64,000 nt of DNA from Kordia sp965283645. GTDB taxonomy: Bacteria; Bacteroidota; Bacteroidia; Flavobacteriales; Flavobacteriaceae. The stretch lies in contig NZ_CBDIPG010000001.1 in assembly GCF_965283645.1 (NCBI RefSeq), positions 2,418,001 to 2,482,000 of the forward strand. Reading direction: 5' to 3'. The notes beneath the pieces are model-generated. The model saw nothing but the letters and a program-made list of their open reading frames with translations, searched no databases and had not been told where the DNA came from. Position 1 is the stretch's first letter. Each line of letters begins with the position of its first letter. A program made the translations under genes and the position numbers. This document shows positions 8,223 to 19,532 of the stretch, piece by piece.

Positions 8223-11200
8223 TTAATTTCCAAAATTGTAACGAAGTGTAAAACCTGATCGTATTGTTGTTTGTGGAAACGCAGTAGATACTGCAAATTT
8301 AGAGAATGTATGATCGTAATAGAATAATGCTGTTAGGTTTTTACTAAGTGCATAATCTGCTGTAAATTTTAGTGACCATAGTGTTTGTCCCGCGGTAACT
8401 TGATTACTGAACAAATCTAAACTTCTGATAATTGTAATGTTATCACGCAATGATAAATCTGCTTTTAAGTTTAAATCTCCTTTTAAAGTTGTTTTCTTTC
8501 CTGCAATTCGGGTATCTATTCGAACATCTTTGAAACGATATCCTAATCCCATAATGTATTCGTTTCCGGCAACTTCTGTGAGCAAGTTGTTGTCAAAACT
8601 TAATGATAATGCTCTGTCTCGTTTTACTTCTGCTAAGATTTTGACAGAGTTTTTCATTTCAAAATCAATTCTAATTAATGGATTAAATTGCTCCACTAAG
8701 TTGATATTAGAGAATATGTTTTGATTGTGAAAATTCCCTCCTTGATCTACATTTGAAGCTGCAAACGGATTGGCCGCATCATAATCTAAGTTATTTCTAA
8801 ATGAATTGATTGTATAGCTTGAACGATATCCGTGTGATAATGAGAAACGCTTGAAACGTTTTTTAAACCATTTTAATCGCATTAAACCTGTATACTTTAT
8901 GGTCCAGTTTGGAATTGGCACATCTCTAAATGCTTTTAATTTTACATCATTTGCATCTTTTCCTGTATACGCCGCTAAGAAAGCTGGTAATAATACTGCT
9001 TGATTTGTTTTTCCATATCCATCAGGAAAACCATCACCATCTGTATCTGTTAGCGGTTGCCCGTTGGCAATTGCCAAACGTCTTGCAATAATTTCCCTAT
9101 TGTCTTCAAATTGAGAGAATGTTTCTGAGTTGTCTGCATCACTTTGTTGAAACGCCGTTTTTATTAATAAGGTTGAAATTCCAAAGTTTCCAAATGTGTT
9201 TCCTGCACCATTTGGCGATAATGAAATGTATTCACCATTTTGCACATTGAACTGTTCAGAGAAGTTTTCAGAGAAGTTACGATTTGCAACTACGTCAATT
9301 TTAAGATCTCTTAAAGGTTCAACAGTTGCAGTAATGTCTAAATTTTTATTGTGAACTTGTGTAAATTGCTGGTTAAATTCTGTAAATTCTGTTAGATAAC
9401 CTCTACGAGCTGCCTCATATCGAACATCAGCCTGACTACCAAACACGAATCCGACAGAAGGTTTTAAAGTACCAATGAACCCGATAGATGGTGTATATCC
9501 TGGTAAAACTTTACCATTATTTTCAGAGTAACTTATATTTATTCTTTTTACACTTCCTAAGATGTCAACAGCCGTATTGAATATTTTTGCTCCTACACTA
9601 CTTTTAGAACTGTTATTCTTTTGATCAGCGGTGGCATTTGCTGGAGATCCAGGTTGCGATCTGTTTCCGCCTCTTAAGTTTGTTTTACGGTTTCCTTTGC
9701 GTTTTCTTTCCAATCCTATGTACTTATAGAATTTGGTCATATCAAGTGACGCATTTATGTTGTGTGTGTTTGCGTTTTGAATTGTATTTAAACGTTCTCC
9801 CGAAACTTCTTGTAATACATCCGAACCACGTTGCCAGTTAAAGTCACCTGTATATGTATAAGTAGCATTTATGAAACTGAATGTTGGAATTTTGTTTAGC
9901 GGCAATTCATATGTTAATTGCAATGATTGCGTATGTGTATTTGGATCACCAACATCCCAAAATCCGTCCCAAATTCCGTAATCTACATCAATATCACCAT
10001 TTTCATCAAAATAGTTGTTCACGATGTTGTTATTTGCGGCTGTAAAATTGAAACGTAATGAGTTGGTTAGGTTATAGTTGATTGCATATGACCAATCGAA
10101 TAGAAAATTACGTTGTTGTAATCGTGGTAAGTTTTCCAATTCAGCATCTGGCAATAAAGGATCTCTATATACTTGATCATTGAAACTTCTTGTAATATTT
10201 GAGTTTAATGAAATACTTGTTGGTAATGGATTGAAATTTAAGTCTTTTAACCATTTCCAGTATCTTCCTGTGAATAGAGAATCTGATTTTTTGAATGGTT
10301 CAATAGATGTTGGTTGAAAGTTGTAGTTGTAATCAAAACCAGCACGCACATTTTGGTCGCGTAATGATTTTATTTCATAATCATGATGTTCAATTTCGTT
10401 GTATGAGTATGATAATGTAAAGTTTTCAACATCGTAGAAACGTGGTTTTTGCTCCGCACCTCTTTCTTTTCGAACCCCAATAAAGTTGATACTTTTTCGT
10501 TTTGTGTAGCTTATTGCTTCTTCTGTGATTCTGTCTTTCTCCTCCTGAGTTTCCGCTAAGTCTAATCGATCTTCTAAGCGAATATCTTGATAGAATGGAT
10601 CAAATTCTGGCGTTATTATTTCTTCTCCAATACTGTAATTGAATGGAATTTTTACGCCCCATTTTTTCGGCAATAATTGTCCAACATTTACATTGGTTAC
10701 AATATCGTATTGTTTTACATCTTCTCTACTACGCTCATTTGGGGTTTGTTCTAATGTTCCGAAACCAACGGTACTTATTCTACCTGTTGCAGATACACTT
10801 GCAAAGTCAGCAATGTTTGCATCTAAAGAACCAACAGCTGCCCAACCACCTTCATTTTCTAATTCTGCTAAACGTAATTCGTTAAACCAAAATTCTCCAC
10901 AAATTGGAAATCCACCAACAGGTGTATCCGTTGCATCTAAACTTTGTGCCGTTGCATTTTTTACACCAACCATCATAGAACGTACACGGCCAATTGTCGG
11001 ATTACCAATAATGGCAATTCTCATACGCTCATCTGGTGAATAGTCTGCAAATTGATTGGTAATTGGTTCGGCATTTTCATTGTAGTATGCCGCTTGCGTA
11101 GCACCTAATGCATTGTTAAAGTTTGCCGCTTTTATTCGCGTAAGCAATGCCAATGGAATGTCAAATTCATTTTTCCACACATCTTCAGGTGAAGATTCAT

Positions 11201-14200
11201 TGTCTAATGTAACATTTAGTGGAATTTCTATTTGATAATAGTTTTGTGTAAAATCGTTACCAATTCTTAGAAAAGCAACTGCTTGTTGATCTCCCAATTG
11301 GTTTGATTGCCCAACCAAAGATTCTGCATGGACAAACATTTTTAATTTTTTATACTGTCGTAAATCAATATCAATGTTTTTGAATACACCACGGGAATCT
11401 CCTGATTCCAAGTCGCATATTGACATTGCTAACGATTGTTCATTTTGACGTAATACCGTATTGTTGTTGTTTAATTGCTCACGAACAACTCCTGGAGGCG
11501 TTACATACCCAATTGGATCCTTGTTCGAGTTTTCTTCAATGTTTACAGTATTTACATCAAACTGCGTTAATTCGTCTCCACCAGTTTGTGGATCGTCACC
11601 ATTTTCTTGTAACGTTAAGTTGTAACGTCTCCAATCTCCACGAATTAAGTCTAATGTTGCAAAACGTAATACTACAGGATCATCAAACCCAGTCATATAC
11701 ATACGAATGAAACGAATAGAACGTAAATCGTTTAATGGAATTTTTTCATCTGGCGTAACTGTTGCATCCGCAGATCTGTTAAAGTCTGCAATTGGAATTT
11801 TCACTTGTAACCAACGCGATTGTACAACGCCTTGATCTGGCGTTTCTGTACTCGTTACAAGTTCATTAATTACATAAGGTACGGATGTGTTGACAGTAGA
11901 ATTGATTGGAATTCTGAATTGATAATAGTTATCAATTGTATTCATTGTTTGATCTCGGTTGATGTCTTCCACATCTGGAACCGTTGTTGATCCTCTATTG
12001 GTGTCAGATACTGCAATTGGCGAGTTTCCTTGAGTACCATTGAAGTTTTTATAACGTTCTAATACATTTCCGCTCGCATTTAAAAAGTATTGATAGTTAT
12101 CTGCCGCCGGATCCGCTTCTCCTGCGTAGTTATCATATTTTGTTGCTTCTCCTGTATCATCCAATCCATCTAAACCAACATCTTGTACTTGTCTGTTTCC
12201 ATCATCAGCATCAAACGCATAAACTAACGATTGTGTTTGTGGCACTACTCCCCAAGAAGTTTCTGTTACTAGTGGATTTAAGGCACCAGCTTCTGGCAAT
12301 CCATTTTCATATTGTTTGCGACCATCTTTTAAAACATCTTCAGATATATTACCAATATTAAATACTAATTCTCCACTGATATTGTTAATTGAACCATCTT
12401 CATTGTATGTTGGATCCATCACCCAAAATTGTATGAATTCTACATTTGCTTGTTCAAAGTTTGTCGTAGTTACTGGTCGCATAATTCCCCCAAAGTTATC
12501 TTCTGGCAGTTGCGTGTCGAAGTTCGGATTGTTATTATATGGCCCTCTTTCTTCTGGATAGAATGCTAAGTCTAACGTGGTTTGTAACGTGGTTTGCCCG
12601 ATAGCAATATCCGTTTGCGGGAATATTTCGTCTACAAATACTCTACGTGTTTCATTTGATGATAAATCACTATCATTTATTTCTCCTGGTGCTTGATTTC
12701 CGTAAAACACAGGATCAATAGTATACCACGCCATTTTTGCACGTTGATAACCAACTTGTATTTGATCGTTGGCAAATTGTCCTCCTAAGTTATCACCTAA
12801 GGTATTCCCAGGAGTTCCTGGCGCACTTGCTAAGAACCAACCTAACGGAGATTTGATATCAATGGTAGATTGTGCTCCTTCAAAATCATCAACATATGCA
12901 GTTGATTCTCCTGCGAAGTCAGCATTTTTTGGACTTCCAGGTGACAGGTATGCAAATTCTCCACGAACAGATACATTTGAAACAACATCAGTATCAATGT
13001 TTGGCAATTTATTTACCAATCGTGTTAAGAATGGTACTTCTGTTGAGTAGTTTGCGTTAAATCCAAAAATGGAATTGTTTACAGGTTCTGCTCCGTAATT
13101 AGCTTTTTGTGTTATTGGTCGCTCATTTAAGTTTAAGAATGTTGCGCCAACTAAGAAATTTTTATTGAATTGATGTTCAACATTTATTCCTGTAAATCGT
13201 TTTGTTTGTTGTCCGAATAAAGAGTTGTTTTCTACCGAAACATCAATTGGCGTGTTTGAGGCTTTTAGTGCTTCATCTAATATTTGAACTCTTCCTAATT
13301 GATAGTTTACAGTATAGTCAATTCCTTCTTGTAATACTCTTCCACCTGCTGTTACCACAACCGAACCTCTTGGTACATTGAATGCTCCTAATGGGATTCC
13401 GTCTCCACCTTCAGATTTGTATCTACCTTTTAACTGGAATTTGTTGAGTTCAGCATCGTCTAACGCTCCCGCTTTTGTTTCTGCATACATTGATCGGTAT
13501 ACATATTTCGTTTGGTTTGCGTTGTAATCATTAGGATCGTCATAATCTTCCGCAACTGCATTACGTAATTTTTCGAATAGGTATTCTCCAAACGGCTCTA
13601 CTTTCGTAAAGATGATTCGTCCAAACTCTTGATCAACCGTAATTCCTGGATAGTAATCAAAGAAACCATCTCCACCAGCTTGTGGGTTTTGATAGATATC
13701 TAATCGATCTAAATTGAATACTTTTAATAATATTTCATCCTGAACATCTGCAGGAAGTGCTGGTCCACCTTCTACTGCTGTAATGTAGTTTACTGGTGAT
13801 GGATCTGTATATAGGATGTTTAATCTGAAATCATCTGGACTTAGTTGATATGCATTGGTTGCGTAGATATTTTTCATCATTAAGTCCCAAATAGGATCAT
13901 CTACTTCCGTAACACTACTTTTTAATAGTTTTACAACTAAGTTTTGATTTTCTATTTGTGTTGGATTTCCGTTTACGTCTGTATTTGTTACCTGTGTAGC
14001 ATCTATTCCTCCATTGGCAAATTCACCTACTTGATATACTTGCCCATTAGCAGTATATTGGAAGGCAACGGCTAATACTTCATCATTACTTAAACGTTGA
14101 TTTAAAGAAATATAACCAAGTTTTGTACTGATTTGGTATTCGTTTTCGTTAAGTTTTCGAGCATTTTCAAGATATACATAGTCAAATCCTTCTTGCACAT

Positions 14201-15479
14201 TGTTTGATAAAATTCCAAATCCTTGCTGAATGGTTGCAATGTCTCTTATCTGATCTGTTAAAACAGAACCTGTACCTATTGCTTCTGGGTTGTAATCATT
14301 GTTTTCATTATCGGGAAATGCGTCAGGGTTTGCTGAGTTAAAAAATACGCCTTGCCCTGGAAATGGTGCCGATTGGATTATTTTTGTTTTATCAGGATTG
14401 GCTTCTCCTAAATCTTGTAAACCAACAATATTTCTAACATTTTCAGTTCGTGCAGACCTGTTTGTTACCCAAACTTCAACTCTTGTAATTTCTACAGGAG
14501 TGTTTTCAAATGGATAGTTTTCTAAAGCTACATCGTATCGATCTCTAAAGTATTGTGCTAGGAAAAAGTGACGATCTTCATCATAGTCTAATGCAAAAAG
14601 TTCAAATTCTTCAATGGTTCCTCCACCTTGGGCTGTAATTGTTCTGGTTTGCGAACGCTGCTCAGAGAAAACTCCTGTAACACGTGTATTTCCAAATTTT
14701 AATTCTGTTTTTACACCAAATAAACTTTGCGCTCCCGTAATTAAGGAACTGTTTAATGGCATACTCACGTTACCAACTTCAATTTTTTGAAGAATATCAT
14801 CTTCCGTTGGTGAGTATTCTAATTTGATTTGATTTTGGAAGTCAAACGTAGATTCTGTATCGTAGTTAGCGGTTACTTTTAATCGTTCCCCAACTTTACC
14901 CAATAAACTTAAACTGATGCGTTGATCGAAGTCGAAACTTAAATTGCTTCGGTTTCTTGGTGATAATGCTGGATTGTCATTTTTTTGGAAACGAACTCCC
15001 AAATCCATTGCTACCGAACCTTGTGGAATTACTTCTATGGTATTTCCTCCAAATATACTTTCGAAGAATTTGGAGTTGATTGGAAATATAGGTAATAAGT
15101 TTTTTTGTGCATCTTCAGAACCGTCTTTTTTACCTGAAATTGCATCTAGTTTTTCTTTGAAGTACCCTTTCATACTTTCCTTTAACAACAAATCACGATA
15201 TTGTTTTGGTGTTAAGATTAAAGGATATCTGATATCAAAATTTGCAACAGATTCAGTGTAGATGTATCTGTCAATTTTAGGATCGTACGTGTATTTTAAT
15301 ACAATACTGGACGGATCTTTGAGTTTTATTTTACCCAAAGCATATCCTGTTTGCGTAGCTGTTGAATCTGGTGGCGTCGTTGTCGGTTCTTGCGCCACAA
15401 GTATCGTTGTAAATAACAAAGTAAACACGACAAGCGTGCTTTTTGCGGTTTTTGTTATTAGGTTGGTAATATTTTTCAA
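8223..15479 (-). CDS. sprA: SprA, type IX secretion outer-membrane translocon
   Basis: A very large protein (2418 residues) with an N-terminal signal segment (TAKSTLVVFTLLFTTILVAQ) and many beta-strand stretches to the C-terminus, which ends TTIRSGFTLRYNFGN like an outer-membrane barrel. SprA (Sov in Porphyromonas) is the 36-strand outer-membrane channel of the type IX secretion system; it exports gliding adhesins and C-terminal-domain proteins in Bacteroidota. Length and position 5 bp downstream of ruvA and upstream of gcvH match other flavobacteria. No frameshift interrupts 7.2 kb, so the gene appears intact. Confidence 0.95.
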   Translation of the reverse strand: MKNITNLITKTAKSTLVVFTLLFTTILVAQEPTTTPPDSTATQTGYALGKIKLKDPSSIVLKYTYDPKIDRYIYTESVANFDIRYPLILTPKQYRDLLLKESMKGYFKEKLDAISGKKDGSEDAQKNLLPIFPINSKFFESIFGGNTIEVIPQGSVAMDLGVRFQKNDNPALSPRNRSNLSFDFDQRISLSLLGKVGERLKVTANYDTESTFDFQNQIKLEYSPTEDDILQKIEVGNVSMPLNSSLITGAQSLFGVKTELKFGNTRVTGVFSEQRSQTRTITAQGGGTIEEFELFALDYDEDRHFFLAQYFRDRYDVALENYPFENTPVEITRVEVWVTNRSARTENVRNIVGLQDLGEANPDKTKIIQSAPFPGQGVFFNSANPDAFPDNENNDYNPEAIGTGSVLTDQIRDIATIQQGFGILSNNVQEGFDYVYLENARKLNENEYQISTKLGYISLNQRLSNDEVLAVAFQYTANGQVYQVGEFANGGIDATQVTNTDVNGNPTQIENQNLVVKLLKSSVTEVDDPIWDLMMKNIYATNAYQLSPDDFRLNILYTDPSPVNYITAVEGGPALPADVQDEILLKVFNLDRLDIYQNPQAGGDGFFDYYPGITVDQEFGRIIFTKVEPFGEYLFEKLRNAVAEDYDDPNDYNANQTKYVYRSMYAETKAGALDDAELNKFQLKGRYKSEGGDGIPLGAFNVPRGSVVVTAGGRVLQEGIDYTVNYQLGRVQILDEALKASNTPIDVSVENNSLFGQQTKRFTGINVEHQFNKNFLVGATFLNLNERPITQKANYGAEPVNNSIFGFNANYSTEVPFLTRLVNKLPNIDTDVVSNVSVRGEFAYLSPGSPKNADFAGESTAYVDDFEGAQSTIDIKSPLGWFLASAPGTPGNTLGDNLGGQFANDQIQVGYQRAKMAWYTIDPVFYGNQAPGEINDSDLSSNETRRVFVDEIFPQTDIAIGQTTLQTTLDLAFYPEERGPYNNNPNFDTQLPEDNFGGIMRPVTTTNFEQANVEFIQFWVMDPTYNEDGSINNISGELVFNIGNISEDVLKDGRKQYENGLPEAGALNPLVTETSWGVVPQTQSLVYAFDADDGNRQVQDVGLDGLDDTGEATKYDNYAGEADPAADNYQYFLNASGNVLERYKNFNGTQGNSPIAVSDTNRGSTTVPDVEDINRDQTMNTIDNYYQFRIPINSTVNTSVPYVINELVTSTETPDQGVVQSRWLQVKIPIADFNRSADATVTPDEKIPLNDLRSIRFIRMYMTGFDDPVVLRFATLDLIRGDWRRYNLTLQENGDDPQTGGDELTQFDVNTVNIEENSNKDPIGYVTPPGVVREQLNNNNTVLRQNEQSLAMSICDLESGDSRGVFKNIDIDLRQYKKLKMFVHAESLVGQSNQLGDQQAVAFLRIGNDFTQNYYQIEIPLNVTLDNESSPEDVWKNEFDIPLALLTRIKAANFNNALGATQAAYYNENAEPITNQFADYSPDERMRIAIIGNPTIGRVRSMMVGVKNATAQSLDATDTPVGGFPICGEFWFNELRLAELENEGGWAAVGSLDANIADFASVSATGRISTVGFGTLEQTPNERSREDVKQYDIVTNVNVGQLLPKKWGVKIPFNYSIGEEIITPEFDPFYQDIRLEDRLDLAETQEEKDRITEEAISYTKRKSINFIGVRKERGAEQKPRFYDVENFTLSYSYNEIEHHDYEIKSLRDQNVRAGFDYNYNFQPTSIEPFKKSDSLFTGRYWKWLKDLNFNPLPTSISLNSNITRSFNDQVYRDPLLPDAELENLPRLQQRNFLFDWSYAINYNLTNSLRFNFTAANNNIVNNYFDENGDIDVDYGIWDGFWDVGDPNTHTQSLQLTYELPLNKIPTFSFINATYTYTGDFNWQRGSDVLQEVSGERLNTIQNANTHNINASLDMTKFYKYIGLERKRKGNRKTNLRGGNRSQPGSPANATADQKNNSSKSSVGAKIFNTAVDILGSVKRINISYSENNGKVLPGYTPSIGFIGTLKPSVGFVFGSQADVRYEAARRGYLTEFTEFNQQFTQVHNKNLDITATVEPLRDLKIDVVANRNFSENFSEQFNVQNGEYISLSPNGAGNTFGNFGISTLLIKTAFQQSDADNSETFSQFEDNREIIARRLAIANGQPLTDTDGDGFPDGYGKTNQAVLLPAFLAAYTGKDANDVKLKAFRDVPIPNWTIKYTGLMRLKWFKKRFKRFSLSHGYRSSYTINSFRNNLDYDAANPFAASNVDQGGNFHNQNIFSNINLVEQFNPLIRIDFEMKNSVKILAEVKRDRALSLSFDNNLLTEVAGNEYIMGLGYRFKDVRIDTRIAGKKTTLKGDLNLKADLSLRDNITIIRSLDLFSNQVTAGQTLWSLKFTADYALSKNLTALFYYDHTFSKFAVSTAFPQTTIRSGFTLRYNFGN

Positions 15480-15484
15480 GGTAC

Positions 15485-16066
15485 TTATAAGTTTTTTAAT
15501 GCCAATTTGATCAATTCTTCTACACTTCCATTTGGCATTTCTTTAATTATTTTATCGAGGATTCTTTCAGATTGTTTTCGAGCAAAACCTAATACTTCCA
15601 AAGCAGATAACGTTTCTTCTTTGTTTGTATTGCTTTGAGACATTGAAACTTCTTCAAGATCGTATAATTTTAAGACTTTATCTTTTAATTCTATGATGAC
15701 ACGCTGTGCTGTTTTGGCTCCAATTCCTTTTACACTTTGAATGGTTGCCACATCAGCCGCACCAATAGCTTCACATATTTTTTCGGAAGTTAACGAAGAC
15801 AACATTGTACGTGCTGTATTTGTCCCAATTCCTGAAACAGAGATTAATAAACGGAAAACAGCGCGTTCACTCTTTTGAAAAAATCCATAGAGTGCTTGTA
15901 CATCTTCACGTACATAATGATGTGTAAATAGTTTTATATTTTCTTGATTCGGGATTTGAGAGTACGTCGTCAGAGAGATATTGATGAAATATCCTACTCC
16001 ATTACATTCTATCACGACATCCGTTGGATTTTTCTCTACGAGCTTCCCTTGTATGTGAGTAATCAT
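15485..16066 (-). CDS. ruvA: Holliday junction branch migration protein RuvA
   Basis: A 193-residue protein with the RuvA order: N-terminal OB fold (MITHIQGKLVEKNPTDVVIE), two helix-hairpin-helix motifs (LLISVSGIGTNTARTML and SVKGIGAKTAQRVIIELKDK), and a C-terminal domain III that contacts RuvB. RuvA tetramers bind Holliday junctions and recruit the RuvB motor, which is encoded separately at 21060-22082. Only 5 bp separate it from sprA, so the two are probably co-transcribed. Confidence 0.96.
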   Translation of the reverse strand: MITHIQGKLVEKNPTDVVIECNGVGYFINISLTTYSQIPNQENIKLFTHHYVREDVQALYGFFQKSERAVFRLLISVSGIGTNTARTMLSSLTSEKICEAIGAADVATIQSVKGIGAKTAQRVIIELKDKVLKLYDLEEVSMSQSNTNKEETLSALEVLGFARKQSERILDKIIKEMPNGSVEELIKLALKNL

Positions 16067-16164
16067 TTATCTGCAACTAGTTAAAGTTCCAAATGTAATA
16101 AATTTATTCACATTTACTTAACGATTTTTGGCTTTAATATATGATTTTGGTATACTAATCGTTT

Positions 16165-18462
16165 TTAAGATTCTTCTTTTCGTAATTGCCATTTTTCTTT
16201 TTCCTGTGCATCTACTACTACAACAGCCGCCATATTGATGATTTCATCTACACTTGCGCCCAATTGCAATATATGAACAGGCTTGCTCATTCCTAACATT
16301 ATAGGACCAATAGAATCGGCTTTGTTTAGCTCTTTCATGAGTTTGTAGGTAATGTTTGCCGCATCTAAGTTTGGAAATACAAGCGTATTGACTTCTTTTC
16401 CTGCTAATTTTGAAAATGGAAATTTCTCGGCTAACATTTCTTTGTTTAATGCAAAATCTGATTGTACTGCGCCATCTACATTGATATCAGGATAATATCT
16501 GTGCAAATAATCAACGGCTTCGCCTACTTTTTTCGCTTTTTCATGATCTGATGAGCCAAAGTTTGAATACGATAACATGGCAATATTAGGTTCGAGTCCG
16601 AACATTTTTACCGTTAACGCTGTCATTTGAGCAATTTTTGCCAATTCGCGCGCAGACGGATCAATATTAATAGATGTATCTGACAAGAATATAGGGCCAC
16701 GTTCCGTGATCATTAAGTTTGTGGTAGCTACTTTTTTAACACCTTTTGCTGTTCCTATAAGTTCTAGCATTGGTTTTACAACTGTTGGATAACTTCTAGA
16801 ATACCCTGAAATTAATCCATCAGCATCTCCTTCATTCACCATCATTGCAGCAAAATAGTTACGCTCGCGCATTTTACTTTTCGCGTCAAGCATAGAAACT
16901 CCTTTTCGCTTTCTCGATTTCCAATAGATTTCAGCGTAGTGTTTTCTTTTTTCTCTTTGCTCGTTTTTTTTAGGATCGATGATTTGTACTTTCCCATCAA
17001 ATTCTAGTTCTTCACAAAGTTCACGGATAATTTTTTCGTTTCCAAGAAGAATCGGAATCGCTATTCCTTCATCATATACATATTGCGCGGCTTTTAACAC
17101 ATCTAAATGATCTGCTTCTGCAAATACAATTCGTTTCGGATTTGTACGTGCTCTTTTGTGTAATAAGCGAATGATTTTATTGTCGGCTCCTAAACGCTGT
17201 AAGAGTTCTTCTTCGTACTTTACCCAATCTTCAATTGGTTCTGTAGCTACACCAGAATCCATTGCCGCTTTTGCAACAGCTGGTGGAATTTTAGCAATAA
17301 GTCGTGGATCAAATGGTTTTGGAATGATGTATTCTGTTCCAAAGTTGAGATTTGTTTCTCCGTAAGCAATGTTTACTTGTTCTGGCACTGGTTCTTTTGC
17401 TAGTTCAGCTAACGCTTTTACAGCCGCCATTTTCATTGCTTCGTTAATTTTGGTTGCTCTCACATCTAAAGCACCACGAAATATGAATGGAAAACCAAGT
17501 ACATTGTTTACCTGATTTGGATGATCGGAGCGTCCTGTAGCCATGATGATATCTTCACGCGAAGCGATCGCTGCTGCATATGAAATTTCGGGTGTCGGAT
17601 TTGCCATTGCAAATACAATTGGATTTGCCGCCATTGCCCGTAACATGTCTTGTGAAACGATGTCTCCAACAGAAAGTCCTAAGAAAACATCGGCTCCTTT
17701 CATTGCATCTGCTAAAGAATCAAAGTGTTTGTCTGTTCTGAAACGCGCTTGCATTGGCGACAAGTCGGTTCTGCCCTTGTGTAATAAACCATCCGCATCA
17801 AACATGGCAATGTTTTCCAGTTTCGCGCCAAGCGCCACATATAAATTCATACATGAAACTGCCGCCGATCCTGCTCCAGAAACTGCAAAACGTACATTTT
17901 CAATTTTTTTATCTGCCAATTCTAAGGCATTGATTAATGCCGCAGAAGATATGATGGCCGTTCCATGTTGATCGTCATGCATTACGGGAATATCTAATTC
18001 TTCTATGAGTCTGCGTTCTATTTCAAATGCTTCTGGAGCTGCAATATCTTCTAAATTGATTCCTCCAAACGTTGGTGCTATATTTTTTACTGTTTCTATG
18101 AATTTGTCAACATCTTTCGTATCTACTTCAATATCGAATACATCAATATCCGCAAATATTTTGAAGAGTAATCCTTTACCTTCCATTACAGGTTTTGAGG
18201 CTTCTGGGCCAATATCGCCCAAACCTAATACAGCCGTTCCGTTAGATATTACAGCTACTAAGTTTCCTTTTGTGGTGTATTTGTAAACGTTTGCTTTGTC
18301 TTTTGCTATTTCTAAACAAGGTTCTGCAACACCTGGTGAATACGCTAATGATAAATCGCGTTGGGTAGAATATCTTTTGGTAGGAACCACTTTGATTTTT
18401 CCTGGCTGTGGTTTCGCATGATATATAAGTGCTTCTCTCCTTTTACGTTCTGTATTACTCAT
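16165..18462 (-). CDS. maeB: NADP-dependent malic enzyme with C-terminal phosphotransacetylase-like domain
   Basis: From the ATG at 18462 the protein is 765 residues. The N-terminal ~430 residues are malic enzyme (LSLAYSPGVAEPCLEI, then HDDQHGTAIISSAALINALE and the NAD(P)-binding AVSGAGSAAVSCMNLY). The C-terminal ~330 residues resemble phosphate acetyltransferase (RIVFAEADHLDVLKAAQYV). The enzyme decarboxylates malate to pyruvate with NADP reduction; the second domain in MaeB-type enzymes is usually regulatory. An ATG five codons upstream (18477, MKPIHMSN) is equally in frame and has AAAGG nearby, so the start is uncertain by 15 bp. A -7-like TAAATTTGC lies upstream on the minus strand near 18510-18520. 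Confidence 0.94.
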   Translation of the reverse strand: MSNTERKRREALIYHAKPQPGKIKVVPTKRYSTQRDLSLAYSPGVAEPCLEIAKDKANVYKYTTKGNLVAVISNGTAVLGLGDIGPEASKPVMEGKGLLFKIFADIDVFDIEVDTKDVDKFIETVKNIAPTFGGINLEDIAAPEAFEIERRLIEELDIPVMHDDQHGTAIISSAALINALELADKKIENVRFAVSGAGSAAVSCMNLYVALGAKLENIAMFDADGLLHKGRTDLSPMQARFRTDKHFDSLADAMKGADVFLGLSVGDIVSQDMLRAMAANPIVFAMANPTPEISYAAAIASREDIIMATGRSDHPNQVNNVLGFPFIFRGALDVRATKINEAMKMAAVKALAELAKEPVPEQVNIAYGETNLNFGTEYIIPKPFDPRLIAKIPPAVAKAAMDSGVATEPIEDWVKYEEELLQRLGADNKIIRLLHKRARTNPKRIVFAEADHLDVLKAAQYVYDEGIAIPILLGNEKIIRELCEELEFDGKVQIIDPKKNEQREKRKHYAEIYWKSRKRKGVSMLDAKSKMRERNYFAAMMVNEGDADGLISGYSRSYPTVVKPMLELIGTAKGVKKVATTNLMITERGPIFLSDTSINIDPSARELAKIAQMTALTVKMFGLEPNIAMLSYSNFGSSDHEKAKKVGEAVDYLHRYYPDINVDGAVQSDFALNKEMLAEKFPFSKLAGKEVNTLVFPNLDAANITYKLMKELNKADSIGPIMLGMSKPVHILQLGASVDEIINMAAVVVVDAQEKEKWQLRKEES

Positions 18463-18602
18463 ATGAATGGGTTTCATCGCCTTTGGCTAGTTTGTCAATT
18501 GCTGGCAATATGAATTTGCAAATTTAAATGTCTGAGTTTAAAGGAAAAAATTTAATATGATTTCTTTGGTATTATTTAACGGAAAGTCTGTATATGAACT
18601 TA

Positions 18603-19532
18603 TTATTTTGTTTTCAAAAAATTGATATTTCGTACCAAACCCGTATATTTTGTTCGCTTTACAGCAGATTTTTTAAAGATTTCACTGAATACTTCTTGCG
18701 TGATTTCTTCCCACTCTTTTTTTGTCATAGACAATAATTCTGGATGCGGATTAAATAATGGTTCATTGTGTGGTTTTGAGAACCGATTCCACGGGCAAAC
18801 ATCTTGGCAGATATCGCAACCAAACATCCAATTGTCAAATTGTCCTTGTACATGCGTTGGAATTTCATTTTTTAGTTCGATGGTAAAATACGAGATACAT
18901 TTGCTTCCATCAACCACATACGGATCTACAATGGCTTGCGTAGGACATGCGTCAATACAGGCAGTACAGCTTCCACAATGATCTGTAATTGGAGAATCGT
19001 AATCTAATTCTAAATCAATGATTAATTCTGCAATAAAATAGAACGAACCTACTTTTTGCGTGAGTAAGTTGCTATGTTTCCCTATCCAACCCAAACCACT
19101 TTTTGCTGCCCAAGCTTTGTCTAATACAGGTGCAGAGTCAACAAATGCACGTCCTGAAACTTCGCCAATTTCTTCTTGAATAAAGTTGAGTAAGTGCTTT
19201 AGCTTGTCTTTGATGACGAAATGATAATCCGTTCCGTATGCGTATTTTGAGAGTTTTGGCGCTTCAGAATCTTTTTGTGTTTCTGACGGATGGTAATTTA
19301 GCAATAATGAAACTACCGATTTGGAATCGTCAACCAATTTTGTTGGATCTAATCGCTTGTCAAAGTGATTTTCCATGTATTGCATTTCGCCATGCATGTT
19401 TTTATTGAGCCAAGCTTCTAATCGTGGTGCTTCTTCTTCCAAAAATGCTGCTTTTGAGATTCCACAGGATAGAAACCCAAGTCGTTTTGCAGCTTCTTTA
19501 ATCTGTTTTGTATGTCTTTCTTTTACATTCAA
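18603..19532 (-). CDS. queG: Epoxyqueuosine reductase QueG
   Basis: A 309-residue cobalamin-dependent iron-sulfur protein that carries out the last step of queuosine synthesis in tRNA. Two [4Fe-4S] motifs are visible, CGSCTACIDACPTQAIV and CDICQDVCPWN, preceded by the conserved AAKSGLGWIGKHSNLL. Length is typical of forms that lack the HEAT-repeat tail. Its start overlaps the stop of the upstream P450 gene by 4 bp, so translation is likely coupled. Confidence 0.94.
   Translation of the reverse strand: MNVKERHTKQIKEAAKRLGFLSCGISKAAFLEEEAPRLEAWLNKNMHGEMQYMENHFDKRLDPTKLVDDSKSVVSLLLNYHPSETQKDSEAPKLSKYAYGTDYHFVIKDKLKHLLNFIQEEIGEVSGRAFVDSAPVLDKAWAAKSGLGWIGKHSNLLTQKVGSFYFIAELIIDLELDYDSPITDHCGSCTACIDACPTQAIVDPYVVDGSKCISYFTIELKNEIPTHVQGQFDNWMFGCDICQDVCPWNRFSKPHNEPLFNPHPELLSMTKKEWEEITQEVFSEIFKKSAVKRTKYTGLVRNINFLKTK

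Noticed and set aside
10639..11043. Plus-strand frames antisense to sprA
   Set aside because: sprA is intact on the other strand through the whole stretch; these frames lack any family resemblance.
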